Source: Selaginella moellendorffii
Lineage: Eukaryota; Streptophyta; Lycopodiopsida; Selaginellales; Selaginellaceae
Assembly: GCF_000143415.4 (NCBI RefSeq)
Contig: NW_003314280.1
Coordinates: forward strand, 591,262-655,261
Reading direction: 5' to 3'
Length of the DNA: 64,000 nt
Positions 22,241 through 34,500 of the stretch are shown one piece after another. Within the stretch, counting starts at the first letter, position 1. Each line of letters opens with the position of its first letter. Under the pieces are notes generated by a model, which saw nothing but the letters and a program-made list of their open reading frames with translations, did no database searches and had not been told where the DNA came from. The translations under genes were made by a program, and so were the position numbers.

Positions 22241-25149
22241 AGAATTGGTTTTAGTCTCGATCTTGAACTCCATCTTGAATTGGTCTCAACCTCCATCTTA
22301 GACTTGGTCTTAATACTTTCACGTGTTATAACACTTGCAATATGTTGGTCTTTTTTATGTCCCTTTCTAAAGACTTGTTGATTAATCACTTCATACTCAT
22401 TCCTTTAGCACTTTTTTAGGAGTTCCACTTTTCAAATTAAAGCTTTTAATTTAAATATGTTATGCTAATTGGATTTTCTCTTTGGCCACTGCCATGTAGC
22501 CCACTTTTGGCTCCACTTTGGGGCTTAGGGATTTATATTTTAATTGTAAATTTCTAAATTTAAATTTCCCAGGAGGTCACCCATATTCAAACTTAAGGAC
22601 ATTTAACCCCAAGTATTTCAAAACCCTTAACCGATTAGGAAAAAGGGTGCACTTTTGTTCAGTTGATCAAGGTTTAGGCAAAATCTCTATGTGCATAGGT
22701 GATATAACTATCATTCCTTTGTGTTTTAGACATGTTATGTTATCCAGACATTATTCTTGTGTTGTGAGATTTAAAGGTTACATCAGATTGTTGGTTAGGG
22801 GTTTTTATTTCTTATGTAATAAGCAAAGCTACTATATATTATAACACGAGAAGATAGAGGAGAAGGTGTAACATGAAGAGATGGAAGAGGTGTTTTCATG
22901 CAAAAAAGTGCAATGTAAGGAGATGGAGGAGGAGTTTCTATGCAAATGGTGAATAAAGAGTTTCATGTACAATGTAAAATCACTAACAAATAGAATTTAT
23001 ATAATTATAAAATAACCAAAGAGAACAACTTGAAAAACAATTTATAAAGCTTTAAAATGCATGTTTTTGCTCTTCAAGTGCCTATGTCATGTCTAGATAG
23101 CATATACAAAAAAACAAAAGTCACGATTGCCTATGCATAAAAAGGTTTCACCCAAACTTTGGTCAATACATGCTCCTACTCTTTGTCGTATCCAAGATTG
23201 TGGGAAAGTTGTCACTTTCAGCTATATAGGAAGGAAGAGTGTAGTATAAAAGATAAAAAAACTTTATTAAATTTTATATGATATTTGCATCACATGTTTA
23301 AGTGCATTAGAAATAATATGTCATACTGATGTAGCAAAACCCAATATTGACATGGCAAGACCTCATGCTATACTCATACATTTCAAATCATGTTTTAGTC
23401 CCTTGACAAAATGTAGTAATAATTGTTTTTATAATGTGACATGAGTGTTTACTTTATGTATGCCTTTACTTTATCTTATATTTCTATTAACTATTAAATT
23501 TGTTACACTTTGAGATTAAGAGGTCCTTGGTTTGAATTTAGACTGAAACATACAATGGAAATTTAGTTTTTTCAAGAATATCATAGACCTTTTTGTTGCA
23601 TTCTTGTAGGAAGAATGGAGTGAGTTTAACCTTTGATGCGGTGTTGGATGAGAATGAAAGTTGTGATTCTATGCATTATGGTTGCAATTGATTGTAGGGC
23701 ATAGGTGTGAGGTCTTTTTTATAGGCTATATTATATTTTTATGTGTTAAGCCACTTGTTTTCTAGATTGTAATCATTGCCTTTCTCATCAAGGTATGGTG
23801 CTAATGCTATATCAATCCTATATATAAATCATTGTTGCATTGAAGACTAAAAATAAGAGAATGTGTTGGTTTCTTTTGTTTCTCATAATATGTTTTATCT
23901 ATGTTAATGGATGTCTTGAGCAATTACAACCTATGATCACTTAAGCTTCCCTTAATAATGATCAACCACTCCACTTCTTAGTCGCTTCATCTTAAAAGCA
24001 AAATCCAAAAGATCAATTGCACAACAATAATGTTGTTTGACGAGCTAGATAATAAATCAATGATCATAGAATTGTAGAACACTTGAAATGGAAGATTTTT
24101 GAGTAGACTAATAATAAAAAAATATAATAAGAATTCTGGATAAAATGGTGAAAGTTATTAATTTCCAAGGAGTTTGATGGTAATAGAGATTCTTATAAAC
24201 ATTCTAGCATAATGAAATTAAAAATTAATCTCAATCAATTTATTCACACTTATTTGGACGTCCCAAGGGGTTAAATTTTTTTTTTGGTAAAAATACTCTC
24301 AGTAAAAGAATTATCTTTCTAATGTAATGTTTTTCCTAAGTTTTTTCTTGACAAGCCAGATTTTGTCAAGAAAAAAAGATAAAAACCCATTAAGAGAAAT
24401 ACTTGTTAGTTATGATGTGTTTTATTCTTGTGACTTGCAAGATGGTCTATAATTAATTTCTGTTGCTTTTTATTAATTATGAGATCAATTAAAATCTATT
24501 GCATATTGGTAAGTGGTATGAGTGTCAAAGATGTTATTAGTAATCTTGAAACTCAGCTAGTGTTGTTAAACTTCTTAGATTACTAACTTATCACAAGCTT
24601 AGAAATATCATTCCACAAAAAACATAGGTTAAAAATTTTATGTGGTGATTAAAAAATGTGTTGTAAAGATCTATGCATGTTAGCCAAATACAAATACACA
24701 ATTTAGAGTGTGTCTTGCACTTAATCTTTACTTATTGTTATAGGTAAGGAAGCATCCTAACCCAGGGTTCAATTTAATGGAAGAGGCTTAGAAATCCATG
24801 TAACATTGAAACATTATCTAAAGTGTTAATATTTACTACAACAGTTTTGACTTTAAATTTTTACCTCAACCTCTTCAATTGGAGAAGTTCTAGTGACAGA
24901 TAATATAAAATTTGCTCTTGCAAAGGTGGTCTTAAGTCTTGCATAAACTATAAAAAAAAAGAAAAAGAAAAAAAAAAGAAAAGTAAATTGATTATGAACC
25001 TGAAAGGGTATGAAAAAGTTCCAAAATCTAAGTGTACATAATTTTAAATCCAAACATTCTAGTTTTTAGTATCTTAAAACAAGAGTTAAAGACTTAAGAT
25101 CTAGAGAAGAAAAGCAAAGGGAAGAAGGAGATATTAGAAAGTTTGTAAA

Positions 25150-25455
25150 ATGGGTTTTAAGGAAGAAATATGCTCCCAATTGGATAAAAGGAGAATCTAT
25201 AATTGTCAAAACTATATAGCATGTCAAGTGGAAAAAAATGACTTAACAAGAGGGAGGAAGTTTATCCATAAATGTTTAATGGTAGTAATTTATGAAGAAG
25301 ATACAAGAGAAAACTTCTATAGAGTAGAACCTTATAGTGATGCTTGCAAGCACAAGTGGGAGAGCCTTGAGGGGATGTATAAGAAGATCAAAAACTGCAA
25401 TAGGAAAACATGTGTTCCAAACTTCCTCTTGCTTACATGTTTTTTTTTAATGTGA
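25150..25455 (+). pseudogene. degraded Myb/SANT-like (transposon-associated) protein fragment
   Basis: The ORF includes a stretch with RGRKF, EEDTRENFYRVE and ACKHKWESLEGMYKKIK, the pattern of Myb/SANT-like DNA-binding proteins, often the second protein of PIF/Harbinger elements or plant trihelix-like factors. It breaks down after NCNRK. The flanks carry no transposase. The fragment is AT-rich, consistent with residence in the repeat island. Confidence 0.4.
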
Positions 25456-26304
25456 TTGCAAATATTAAAAGTTTTAGAAGGCTAGATGCTCTAGAATTGT
25501 TCCAATATTATTTTATGCTTTTGCCCTTTCACTCTTTAGTTGTACACTTAGAAGTTACTCCATGCTCAAATTCTTTTCTTCCTTGGTTATATACTTGGGA
25601 TTTTGATTTTATCCCTTTGTTTAGTAATTTAAAGCATTAAAACTTAATTTTTGCTCCATTGCCCTTGATATACAGGAAAGTGTGCCAAAGATCAAAGATC
25701 TTATAGAAAGAGATCTTTGATTTGGATAACCTATCAGACACACCATCTTTCTTTCCACTTGTAAAGGAATGGTCAATTCTTTTTTATAGCTTTTATTAGT
25801 TTTTCAAGTCTATTAGTGCCCACTTGGAAGCATAAGACCAATATGTACCAAATGGGGTAGAATTAACTATCTATACACTTTACACTCTCATGGATTTAAA
25901 GAGGCGGAAGGAGATGAAAACACAAGAGAATGAGAAGGAAGCTTTTATTGAGGTTTAAGCAGTTCACTAAGTTCACATCCTCATCAAAATTATTGATCTC
26001 CCTATAATAATTACTATTTTGGTTATGATAAGTTAAATATATACCTTAAATTAGGTTATATACTAAACCTTCTATTCTTAACTATAAGGGGGAGGCCTGC
26101 TGGCCGTTGGATCCCAAGCCTGAGATTGACACAGCTTAGCTAACGATTGGCTAGTGCGAGAAAAAGAGAAATGTGACACATGTTGCATTATCCTAGTCAG
26201 CTCATGGCAATTCAAGGTGGACCTCCCTTAATTTAGGGTGCTTGCATTGTGCTGGGCAACTCTCCTTGGAGCTATACATACCTCTATATCTCCTGGAAAA
26301 ACTT

Positions 26305-26870
26305 CTAGCCCTGCTCAATCCATCCTGTGGAATCGCATACCATGATAACAAAGAAGAATGTAAATCCATTCAGCTTAGTGCCCTCCTTTAGCAGCTTGCC
26401 AATGATCTCCACGACCTTGGCTGCATTGCCTTTGTAGCTATAGCCTGCTATTAGTGTGTTCCACAAAACCATGTCCCTGGATATCACGGGGGAATCAAAG
26501 ATGTGCTGAGCAATTCCACACTTGCCATAAGTACTGTTTGTGAAACTATTGCCTCTTGCAGGTCCCAGCATCAAATTCCCTTCTAGTTTCCAAATCCACC
26601 AAAGTCCTACAAGCCATCAGTAGCACCACTACAAATATTGGCAGTGTTTCTTTTAGCTCTATGCATTCAAAAACTTTAAAACCATCTTGCTCTCCCCTGT
26701 CTTAGCATATCCTAGTATGTCATGATGCTCTCATCTGGTTGAATACCTGAACATCCAACTTTGCATAAGTGTCAATCAGGGTGTTAGAGATTGGAGATCA
26801 AGTGGCAGAGCTGCCATGGAATAAAAGATGTGTTGGCTTTCTTAATGGTGGAATCACAGCTTATAAGCTC
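26305..26870 (-). pseudogene. decayed PPR (PLS-type) gene fragment
   Basis: Reading on the minus strand, an open segment (26574..26305) contains YGKCGIAQHIFDSP and DMVLWNTLIAGYSYKGNA, diagnostic of PLS-type pentatricopeptide repeats. Above it, up to about 26870, further repeats can be followed only by switching frame and passing stops (TLIDTYAKLDV, ILGYAKTGESKMV). It is a broken remnant. AT drift suggests long neglect. Confidence 0.7.
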
Positions 26871-27620
26871 ACTTTCTTATAGTGAGCTAACATTGAAGAC
26901 AGCTCTAACATTGCATGTGAGTCTGTGGCTTTATTGCTGCTACTTGCTCAGCTCGTAGCTCTAGAACAGGTTTGTGGAAAATATGATAGAGGCTCTTGAC
27001 AGGATGGAGGATTAGATGGTTTTTTCCTGCCTAGGATACAACAACCAGGTTCAAAGTGAACTGTTTAGCAATTGTCAAATCAGCATTGACATTGCTACCA
27101 GCAGTACCCATAGCTAAATGGCAACAGCAGGTATGAGCAAGAGCCAAAGGTAGGTGTTATTTTCTTCTCCCCACCAAAGCAATTTTGGTAGGCTCCAACA
27201 GCAGATCCTTGAATCAATTTCTAACTATGATAGGTTGTCCAAGAGAAGTTCAGCTTCAAGAGTGTAGAGAAGGTATGTAAACTTTTTTTGCACCATGGAT
27301 TCGGGCTTGGGCTCAAAGTTCTTTCTTCTAGATTTTGAGAGTTATCTTTAAACATTTAAATTGGAATCAAGATGGTGAAGGACGGACATTGGGAAGAGGA
27401 GACAAATGTTAAACAATAAGTTTTGTCAACTGTCCAGAACTTTAGCTTCAAGACTTCTTTTGCAAAGTTCTTTCTTCTAGATTGTGAGAGCTATCGTTAG
27501 ACACTTTGTAGTTTAGGAGTTGATCAAGCAGCAAACATAGCTAAGCTCACTAAATCTCTTGAAATGGCATGACATTTGCTAACCACCCAGCATTCACTGG
27601 GCAACTGCTAATATATATAA
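26871..27620. other. degenerate intergenic sequence
   Basis: 750 bp of mixed composition between two pseudogenes. A repeated phrase (GTTCTTTCTTCTAGATT at 27319 and 27466) suggests a small internal duplication of about 147 bp. No gene was found. Confidence 0.4.
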
Positions 27621-28478
27621 ATGGCGTTCTGGAAGGGAAATGGTGTCACGTTTGTTCATCGGCTTCCATACACCGCGATTAATTTCTACTCGTATGAACA
27701 GTACAAGGCGGTAAGTAACGCATCGTTTACTCTGCTTTCCTGGTTAAAAGCAGTGGAGATGAGCTCGATTGTTTGCTCGTTTCGTCGCCGGTAGTGGAGC
27801 TGGAATCACTGCTGCTGCGACAACGTACCCTTTGGATCTCGTTCGAACGAGACTAGCAGCACAGGTGAGTAGAGCTTGACCGTAGAGAAAGATGATGCGA
27901 GGGATAGTTTTTCCTTTCTAGGCAATTCCTGAGAAGCTCTTAGCTGAAGTATGGCTTTGACAGAGGGGTTCTTGGGACTTATTTTGCGCCTTCGCAGGTG
28001 AAATGACCGCTGTGATTTGCATCTACCACAGGAGAGCTTTCTTGGCCTTTACAAGGGGCTATGGCCGACGCTTTTAGTATGTTCTTCGAGAGCTTATTAC
28101 TGGAACGCTCAAAGGTGGATTTTTTCTTAGTTTCGAGTTCTTGGACTAGAGTGTGAGCATGTTTACTTCCAGGCCCGAGTCGTCCAGGATGGTGACGAGC
28201 TTGATCTCCGGTGGAGTAGCAGGAATTGCTGCCTCAACAGGTAAGAGTCTTAAGATCGATTACGTTTGATCGCCATCGTTCTGTTTTCAGCGGTGTTTCC
28301 GATCGATTTGGTAAAGTGAAGGATGCAACTCGAGGGCGATCGGAGATGGACACCAGGGATTGTGAGCGCGCTGAGGCACATTGTTCGCACCCAAGGCTAC
28401 GCTGGGTTGTACAGGGGGATTTTACCCGAGTACCTCCCGGCCGTGGGGATTGCCTTCATGGTGTATGAAATGAAGTGA
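27621..28478 (+). pseudogene. mitochondrial carrier pseudogene, 5'-truncated with in-frame stop
   Basis: Carrier-like exons with intact-looking splice sites: FWKGNGVTFVHRLPYTAINFYSYEQYK, then GSGAGITAAATTYPLDLVRTRLAAQ, then a FLGLYKGLWPTLL segment, then GGVAGIAASTAVFPIDLVK, a stop where Arg is expected (about 28318), RMQLEGDRR, and a C-terminus ending IAFMVYEMK at 28478. This resembles plant carriers of the ADP/ATP-Mg or substrate-carrier group. The first membrane helix and first signature motif are missing. The TGA inside the third signature (PIDLVK*RMQ) shows it cannot make a full carrier. It is unrelated at close range to the CoA carrier at 14950..16474. Confidence 0.75.
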
Positions 28479-28527
28479 TGAAGAACATTAGCGTCGCGAG
28501 GGAGAAGAGGTGAATGTAAATGGTCCC

Positions 28528-28550
28528 CGAACAGGTGTTGGTCAGTGGCA
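28528..28550 (-). repeat. 23-bp exact match to the 3' coding end of the LRR receptor-like gene
   Basis: This stretch is identical to 35914-35936, where it encodes LPLTNTCS of the receptor-like protein. Flanking bases on one side (GGGAACC) also match loosely. It looks like a fragment of a duplicated receptor tail. Confidence 0.5.
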
Positions 28551-28639
28551 GGTTCCCCGCGTCCCCTATTTTTTTCCAACCGTCAGATATTCTTGAATCG
28601 ACGGCCTTGGTTGAATTTAGCAAATATTTAGGGTTCTTG

Positions 28640-30904
28640 CGATGGATGGGAGCTCGCTTGTTCCGCGGCTTGGCAACGGCAGCGATCGATGCGCCGCATC
28701 AGCATTCGCTCTTTCGGAAGCGCCGCAGCGGGCGCCCGATTAGCAGGCGGCCACGCTGGTGTCGGCGCTGAAGGTATGTGGCGGCACAAGGGATTTGCGC
28801 AAGGGCAAGGCGATCCAAGCCCAGGCGGCGGAGAGGAAACAGCTGGGGATCCATGTTGCGAATGCGCTGGTGGACATGTACGCGAAAAGCGGCAGGATGG
28901 AGGATTCCCACCGCATTCTTCACCCAAACGTGACGTCCTGGAACGTTCTGATGCTGGGCTACGTCACGAGCCATGTGGCTCTGGATCTCTTCGAGAGGAT
29001 GCAAGCCAGGCAGTCGGGCTGCAAGCCAAACTCCAGGAGCTTCATGGCCGCGGTGAAGGCTTGTAGCAGCCTCGCGGCAAAGGAAGACACTGTTTTTTGG
29101 TCGATGGGAAGCTCGTCAAGGAGGCTAGTCTCGAGACCAGCAGAGGCATCCATTCTCAAGCCAAGCAGATGGGACCGTCTTGCAGCGAAGACGTTTTCCT
29201 CTCGAGCTCGCTAATCGATATGTACTCCAAGTGCGGCATCATGCTCGATGCTCGATCGGTCTTCGATGAGATGCCACGGCGAGGGAATGCTTTGATACTG
29301 GGCTACGTAGAGAATGGAGAAAGCGAGGTCGCTCTCGAGTTCTTTGGGAAGATGGGACTGCTCGCGGACTTTCGTTGCTGCTGCCAAGGCCTGTGCGAAT
29401 CTAGCAGTGAAAGAGGAGGCCACTAAAAAGATGGAAAGATGGTGAAGACGAAGAGCCCGGAGAGGGGCTCGCTGTTCACGATGGAGCTGTGAAAAGCCAC
29501 TGCTGTGGAGATATCTTCGTGGGGAGCAGCCTCGTGGACATGTACTCAAAGTGTGGGCGTGGTGACGCGCGGATGGTTTTCGAGAGCATGCCTCGTCGCG
29601 ATGTCGTGCTCAGAACGAGCTTGATACAGACAACGGGGAAAGCGAGCTGGCTCTCGTGTTCTTCGAAGCTATCCGGGTGCTGTCCAAACTCTCGAACGTA
29701 TGTTGCTGCGCTTGCCACCTGTGCGAGATCGGCAATGCGAGAAGAAGCGGTGGATGTCGACGGGAAACTCGTGAAGAGAAAGAGCTTGGAAACTGGGGTG
29801 GCTATCCATGGTGAAGCTTCAAACAACAGGTGCTGCGAGGATGTGTTCGTGGGGAACACACTGATCGATATGTACGCGAAGTGTGGGAAGCTAGAGGAAG
29901 CTCGCAAGGCATGGCTGGCCGAGACGTGGTTTCGTGGAACACAACGATCTAGGGATCTGCTGGAAGTGGAGACAGCAAGATGGCCTTGGAGCTGGTCTTC
30001 GGCATGGCTTGGGAGAACGATCCGGACGAGAGAACGTTTGTTGCTGCGCTCATGGCCTGCGTCCACCTTTCAGCGTCCGAACAACCTGTTCCGCGGGAAG
30101 ATAGAAAGCTACTGCGAATCCAGAGTCTAGAAAAGGGGATGCAGATTCATTCTCTTGCCGCGAAGTTTGAATGCTGCCAGTTGGAGCAGCTTAGTGGACA
30201 TGTATGCCAAGTATGGAGATATGGTGAAAGCTCGAGCAGCTTTCAAAGGCATCCCTAGCCGGGACGTTGTTGGTTGGACGAGCTTGATCCAGGATATGTA
30301 GACAACGGTGAGAGTGAGCTTGGGCTGGAACTCTTGGAGAGCATGGACTGTGCTCCAAACTCTCAGACTCTTGTAGTGAGACTTACGGCCTGTGGGAACG
30401 TTGGGTCCAGTGAAGCTGGAAGGAAAATCCAGGCTGAGCTTTACAGCGTGGGCTGGAAGACGACCATGTTGTGGGGAAGTGCATGGTAAACTTCTACGGA
30501 AGTGCGGAATTATGAGCACTTGTTTGGATCTCTGGCAGTCCGAGATATCGTCGCCTGGAATGCACTGATCACAGGATTCGGCCGGGAGAAGATGGTGTGC
30601 GATCACGTTTGTCTCGCTCATCACTGCTTGCAGCCACGGCGACCTGGTTGAACGAGGCAGGGAGTTTTTCCAGGCAATGGACCCGGACTCTGGTATTGTT
30701 TGCGGGATTCATCACTACAGCAGCTTGGTGGATCTCTTCGGGCGTGCAAACCGACTGGAAGAGGCAGTGACAGTCCTCGAGAGCATGCCTTTGAGAGCGG
30801 ACGCTGTGGTTTGGAGGAGCGTCCTCGGGGCCTGCCGCAAGTGGAAGGACGTGGAAGTGGGGAGGATCGCGTTCGAGGCACTGACGAAGATCGACGGGAC
30901 AGAC
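28640..30904 (+). pseudogene. PPR (PLS-type) pseudogene split by a copia element
   Basis: PPR repeats can be read along the plus strand but in at least five frame segments: 28759-29070 (VANALVDMYAKSGRMEDS, PNVTSWNVLMLGYV), 29100-29380 (SSLIDMYSKCGIMLDARSVF), 29490-29640 (GSSLVDMYSKCGRGDARMVF), 29830-29920 and 30677-30904 (YSSLVDLFGRANRLEEAV). The last segment leads into the E-type motif (GACRKWKDVEVG, then SAAYVLMA after the inserted element at 35680-35727). Frameshifts and stops between segments show it is dead. Such genes bind organelle RNA in plants. The copia insertion joined a gene that was already, or soon became, inactive. Confidence 0.8.
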
Positions 30905-31044
30905 TGTGGTATTATGAAACGGTGTTGTGTTATTATTATGACGGTTGATACATGGTTAAATGTATGGGTTTATCGTGACGATCCGTGGCGGCGTCTGGAT
31001 CGCTCATGTGGCTGTGTGCTGACGTGGTCTTGTTCACTCCCACA
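30905..31044 (-). repeat. 3' LTR of copia element (140 bp)
   Basis: Direct repeat of 35540-35679, starting TGTGGTATTATG and ending CCCACA. Confidence 0.95.
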
Positions 31045-31581
31045 CTCCTCCTCAAGGCCAACGTCTAAAGTCAGCCCAAGTGCCTTCGTGAAGACTTCAT
31101 GTTTAACACGAGGAAGTGGTTTTGTTAGCACGTCCGCTAGCATGGAGTTTGTCGGGCAGAACTCCAGCTCGATCATTCCTCTCTGGATCTGCTCTCGTAT
31201 GAAATGGAAGCGCAGCTCAATGTGTTTAGTACGAGAGTGGAACCTGGAGTTCTTGGTCAAAGCTATTGCAGACTGGTTGTCACACAATAGCTTGACCACG
31301 CCCGTGTTGATTTGTAGATCCTGGAGAAGTCCCTTCAGCCACGCTGCTTCCTTGATTGCAGCTGCTGCAGCTATGTACTCAGCCTCAGTACTCGACATCG
31401 CTGTAATAGCCTGTCGTTTGCTGCACCAGCTTGCGACATTTCCATTTAGCAGGAAAACGTAGCCTGTGGTTGACTTCCTGTTGTCTGGATCCCCGGCCCA
31501 ATCAGCATCAGAGTAACCAGCCAGCTTATTGCCGCTCTCGCCTCTGGAGTACTTTAAAGTTAGCTGGTTAGTCCCTGCCAT
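30970..31581 (-). CDS. copia RNase H and C-terminal end, in a shifted frame
   Basis: This frame picks up directly where the polyprotein stops ([10 protein letters not shown]) and carries the copia RNase [39 protein letters not shown] and HSRTKHIE. It ends inside the 3' LTR, having read through the purine tract as GLEEEC. The separate Met at its start is probably not used. The protein would need correction or frameshifting to be joined to RT. Confidence 0.92.
   Translation of the reverse strand: MAGTNQLTLKYSRGESGNKLAGYSDADWAGDPDNRKSTTGYVFLLNGNVASWCSKRQAITAMSSTEAEYIAAAAAIKEAAWLKGLLQDLQINTGVVKLLCDNQSAIALTKNSRFHSRTKHIELRFHFIREQIQRGMIELEFCPTNSMLADVLTKPLPRVKHEVFTKALGLTLDVGLEEECGSEQDHVSTQPHERSRRRHGSSR
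31045..31058 (-). other. polypurine tract
   Basis: Minus strand reads TTGAGGAGGAGTG immediately before the 3' LTR, as expected for plus-strand priming. Confidence 0.75.
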
Positions 31582-34500
31582 ACCTCATAATACGTTTCAA
31601 AGCCTGCCAGTGTGCTGTGGAGGGACGGTCCAGGTACTTCGCCACTGTTCCCACAGCATACGCAAGGTCAGGCCGAGTGGAGATTACCAGGTAGATCAGG
31701 CTGCCGACCATAGAGCGATAGACTGCTCTAGATGCTTTCCCCTCCTCGGGAGATTGATCAAGGTACTCTCCACTCTCAGCAGATAATTTCGTGCCTGTTT
31801 CCATGGGAGTAGCAACCGGATTAACATGAGCAAGGCCATACCTCTGGAGCACGTCGGAAACATATTTTGCCTGGCTTAGCTCCAGAGTGCCTCGTTCCCT
31901 GTTGCGCGTCACCTGGATACCGAGGCAGAAATGCAACTCACCGAGGTCTTTCATGGCAAATTTAGCGCCAAGGTACGTTTTAAATTTGTGGATCAAACGT
32001 AGCTGATTTGCCACGAGAATAGCATCGTCCACATATAGCGCAAGGAACAAATAGCCCTCAGCGTCAAAATATATGTAGAGGTTACAATCAGCAGCACTGC
32101 GCACGAAACCAAGGGAAATTAGAAAAGAATCTATTTTCGTGTACCATTGGCGTGGCGACTGCTTGAGTCCGTAGAGAGCTTTGTGAAGCTTGCAAACGAG
32201 GTGTTCTTCTCCAGGCATACCAGGAGGCTGAGCCACATACACCTCTTCATCGATGTCGCCGTTAAGGAACGCAGTACAAACGTCAAGTTGATGGAGCTCG
32301 AGATCCAATTCTGCAGCTAGGATTAGTAGCATACGAATGGTTGTGAGTTTCACCACAGGGCTGTAAGTCTCCGAGTAGTCCAGCCCATGAACTTGAGAAA
32401 ATCCGCGTGCCACAAATCTCGCCTTGTAGCGCTCAATGCTTCCATCAGCGTTGTACTTTTTCTTAAACAACCACTTGGATGAGACGAGCTTTCTGCGAGC
32501 TGGAAGTTCAACCAGCGACCAAGTGTTGTTTTTCTGGAGAGAATCATACTCCTCCTGCATAGCTGCCTGCCAGTGCTCAGCTTCTGGTCCGTGTAAAGCC
32601 GCCTGGGGACCGAGAGAGGCAGGTGGAGCCGACAGAGCCCAGAAGTAGGCACGCTTTCCTATAGGCATCGCCTCCTTGGCTTTGAGAGATGGTTTCACGA
32701 CACGACCCGAGCGTGTCACCACTGCTGTGCCGGCTGGAGGAGGTGGTAGCTTGGGAGTGCTGGGAGGAGTGGTGGCATCTTGATATAGCTCGTCGCCAAC
32801 GAACAGGTCAGCCACAAGCGTGGAAAGATCTGGCTGTTCATTGGTGCTTGAGGATGCAGCCGCTGTGGCCTGTGGAGTCATCAGAGGAGGTGTCGAAGGA
32901 AGAGAAGTACCGTGATCAGCTCCTCCTGCCAGATCGCCTCCTTCGGGCGCTCCTTCAGCAACTCCTCCTGGCTCTGCAGCGGCTGGATTGTCTGGTGCTG
33001 GGTGGAGATGTGGAACGTCGTCCAAAATCTCAGAAAGATCCACCAGAGATGGTGGAGAAACAGGAGGGAGTCTCAGGGTATCTCGATAAAGATGAGCTTC
33101 ATCAAACACCACATCTCGGCTCACCACCAGTTTCCTGCGCTGGCAGTTATAGAGTCGATAGGCTTTTACCTGGGTGTGATAGCCCATGAAGATGCATTTC
33201 TCGCTCTTGGGATCCAGCTTCCGCCGCTGAACATCGGGGATGTGGGCGTAGGCTATGCAACCGAACACCCTCAGGTGCCCTAATTTGGGGCGCTTCCCTG
33301 TCCATACTTGAAACGGCACCTGTCCTGTGGAACGTGTTGGCAGCCGGTTCCGGAGGTACACTGCTGTGTTGAGTGCCTCTCCCCAAAACACCTTGGGCAT
33401 GCCAGCGTGCTGGAGAAGGCAGCGTACACAGTCCATAAGTGTCCTGTTCAGGCGCTCGGCGACCCCATTCTGCTGCGAGGTGTGGGCTGCGGTGTACTCG
33501 TGGTGGATGCCAGCCTGAGCAAGAAATGCCAGAAACTCCTTGCTCATATACTCACCGCCGCCATCTGAACGTAGTGTCTGGATGGTACAGCCAGTGGCAT
33601 TTTCTGCCCAGCTTTTGTAGACCTGGAAGTGATGGTAGACCTCTCCCTTGTGTGCCATGAGAACAGCCACCGCATAGCGTGAGTAGTCGTCAATGAACGA
33701 AACGAAGTACCGCTTGTGACTGAGAGTTGCTTCTGACACATGGCACACATCCGTGTGTACCAACTGAAGAAATCCTGAGGCGCCATCTTCTGGATTTCTG
33801 CGTGGAAAGGGTAGTCGTGGCTGCTTCCCCAGTTGGCATGTCTCACATACTCCCAGTTGGCCGGCACTGGTGAAGGTAAAGTCATCAGCAAGCTTGTGGC
33901 TAACAAGTAGCTGGATGTCGTGAGAATTAGCATGCCCTAGCCAAACGTGCCAAAGCTGGAGAGAGTTAGCAGCCCAAGAGCTAAGGCGAATTGCAAGCAA
34001 ATGCCCCTGCTCGTGAGTTGAGAGGATCAACTGAGCATTGAGGTTGTAGAGAGTCTCAGCTCGTCTACCAAAAGCTACTGGATGGCCAGTCTCATCAAAG
34101 ATGGTGCATCCGTCTGCATTGAAGAGTGTTGAGAAGCCTTGATCTGCTGCTACACCAACTGAGAACACTGTCTGTCCTGCTTCTGGTACGTAGTAGACCT
34201 GGTTCACGAGCTTCTCAGCTCCACTCTCCAACTTTATGATGACCGTTCCTTGTCCTTCCACTGTTAAGGGGCGTTTGTCTCCTACAAAGACTTGCTTCTC
34301 CTGCTCCAGTGGCTGGTACTTGTGAAAAGCTCTCTTCAATGGTGTGAGGTGCATCGAGGCTCCAGAATCCATCCAGAGCAGTTCGGCTTCGGACACAGAT
34401 GCAGCGAGCGTCATCATCAACATCGTGTCAGGTTGGCGTGAAGAAGAGCTTCTTTCAGCGCGAGCTTTCTCTGCGGCTTTCTTGATCCGGCATTCACGCT

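Larger units (their letters stand above)
20465..26304. other. AT-rich repeat island without supported genes
   Basis: About 5.8 kb of very AT-rich sequence, sharply different from the flanking GC-rich genes. It holds a tandem repeat with perfect palindromes (20936-21330), a 140-bp tandem duplication (21962-22240), A/T runs, and one degraded ORF resembling a Myb/SANT-like protein (25150-25455). The 3' boundary is near 26090, where GC rises. This is most likely old transposon sequence; no terminal repeats of an element could be defined by eye. Confidence 0.6.

Noticed and set aside
20465-26304. CRISPR-like or regularly spaced repeat array
   Set aside because: The repeats are long tandem duplications without spacers, in a plant nuclear context.
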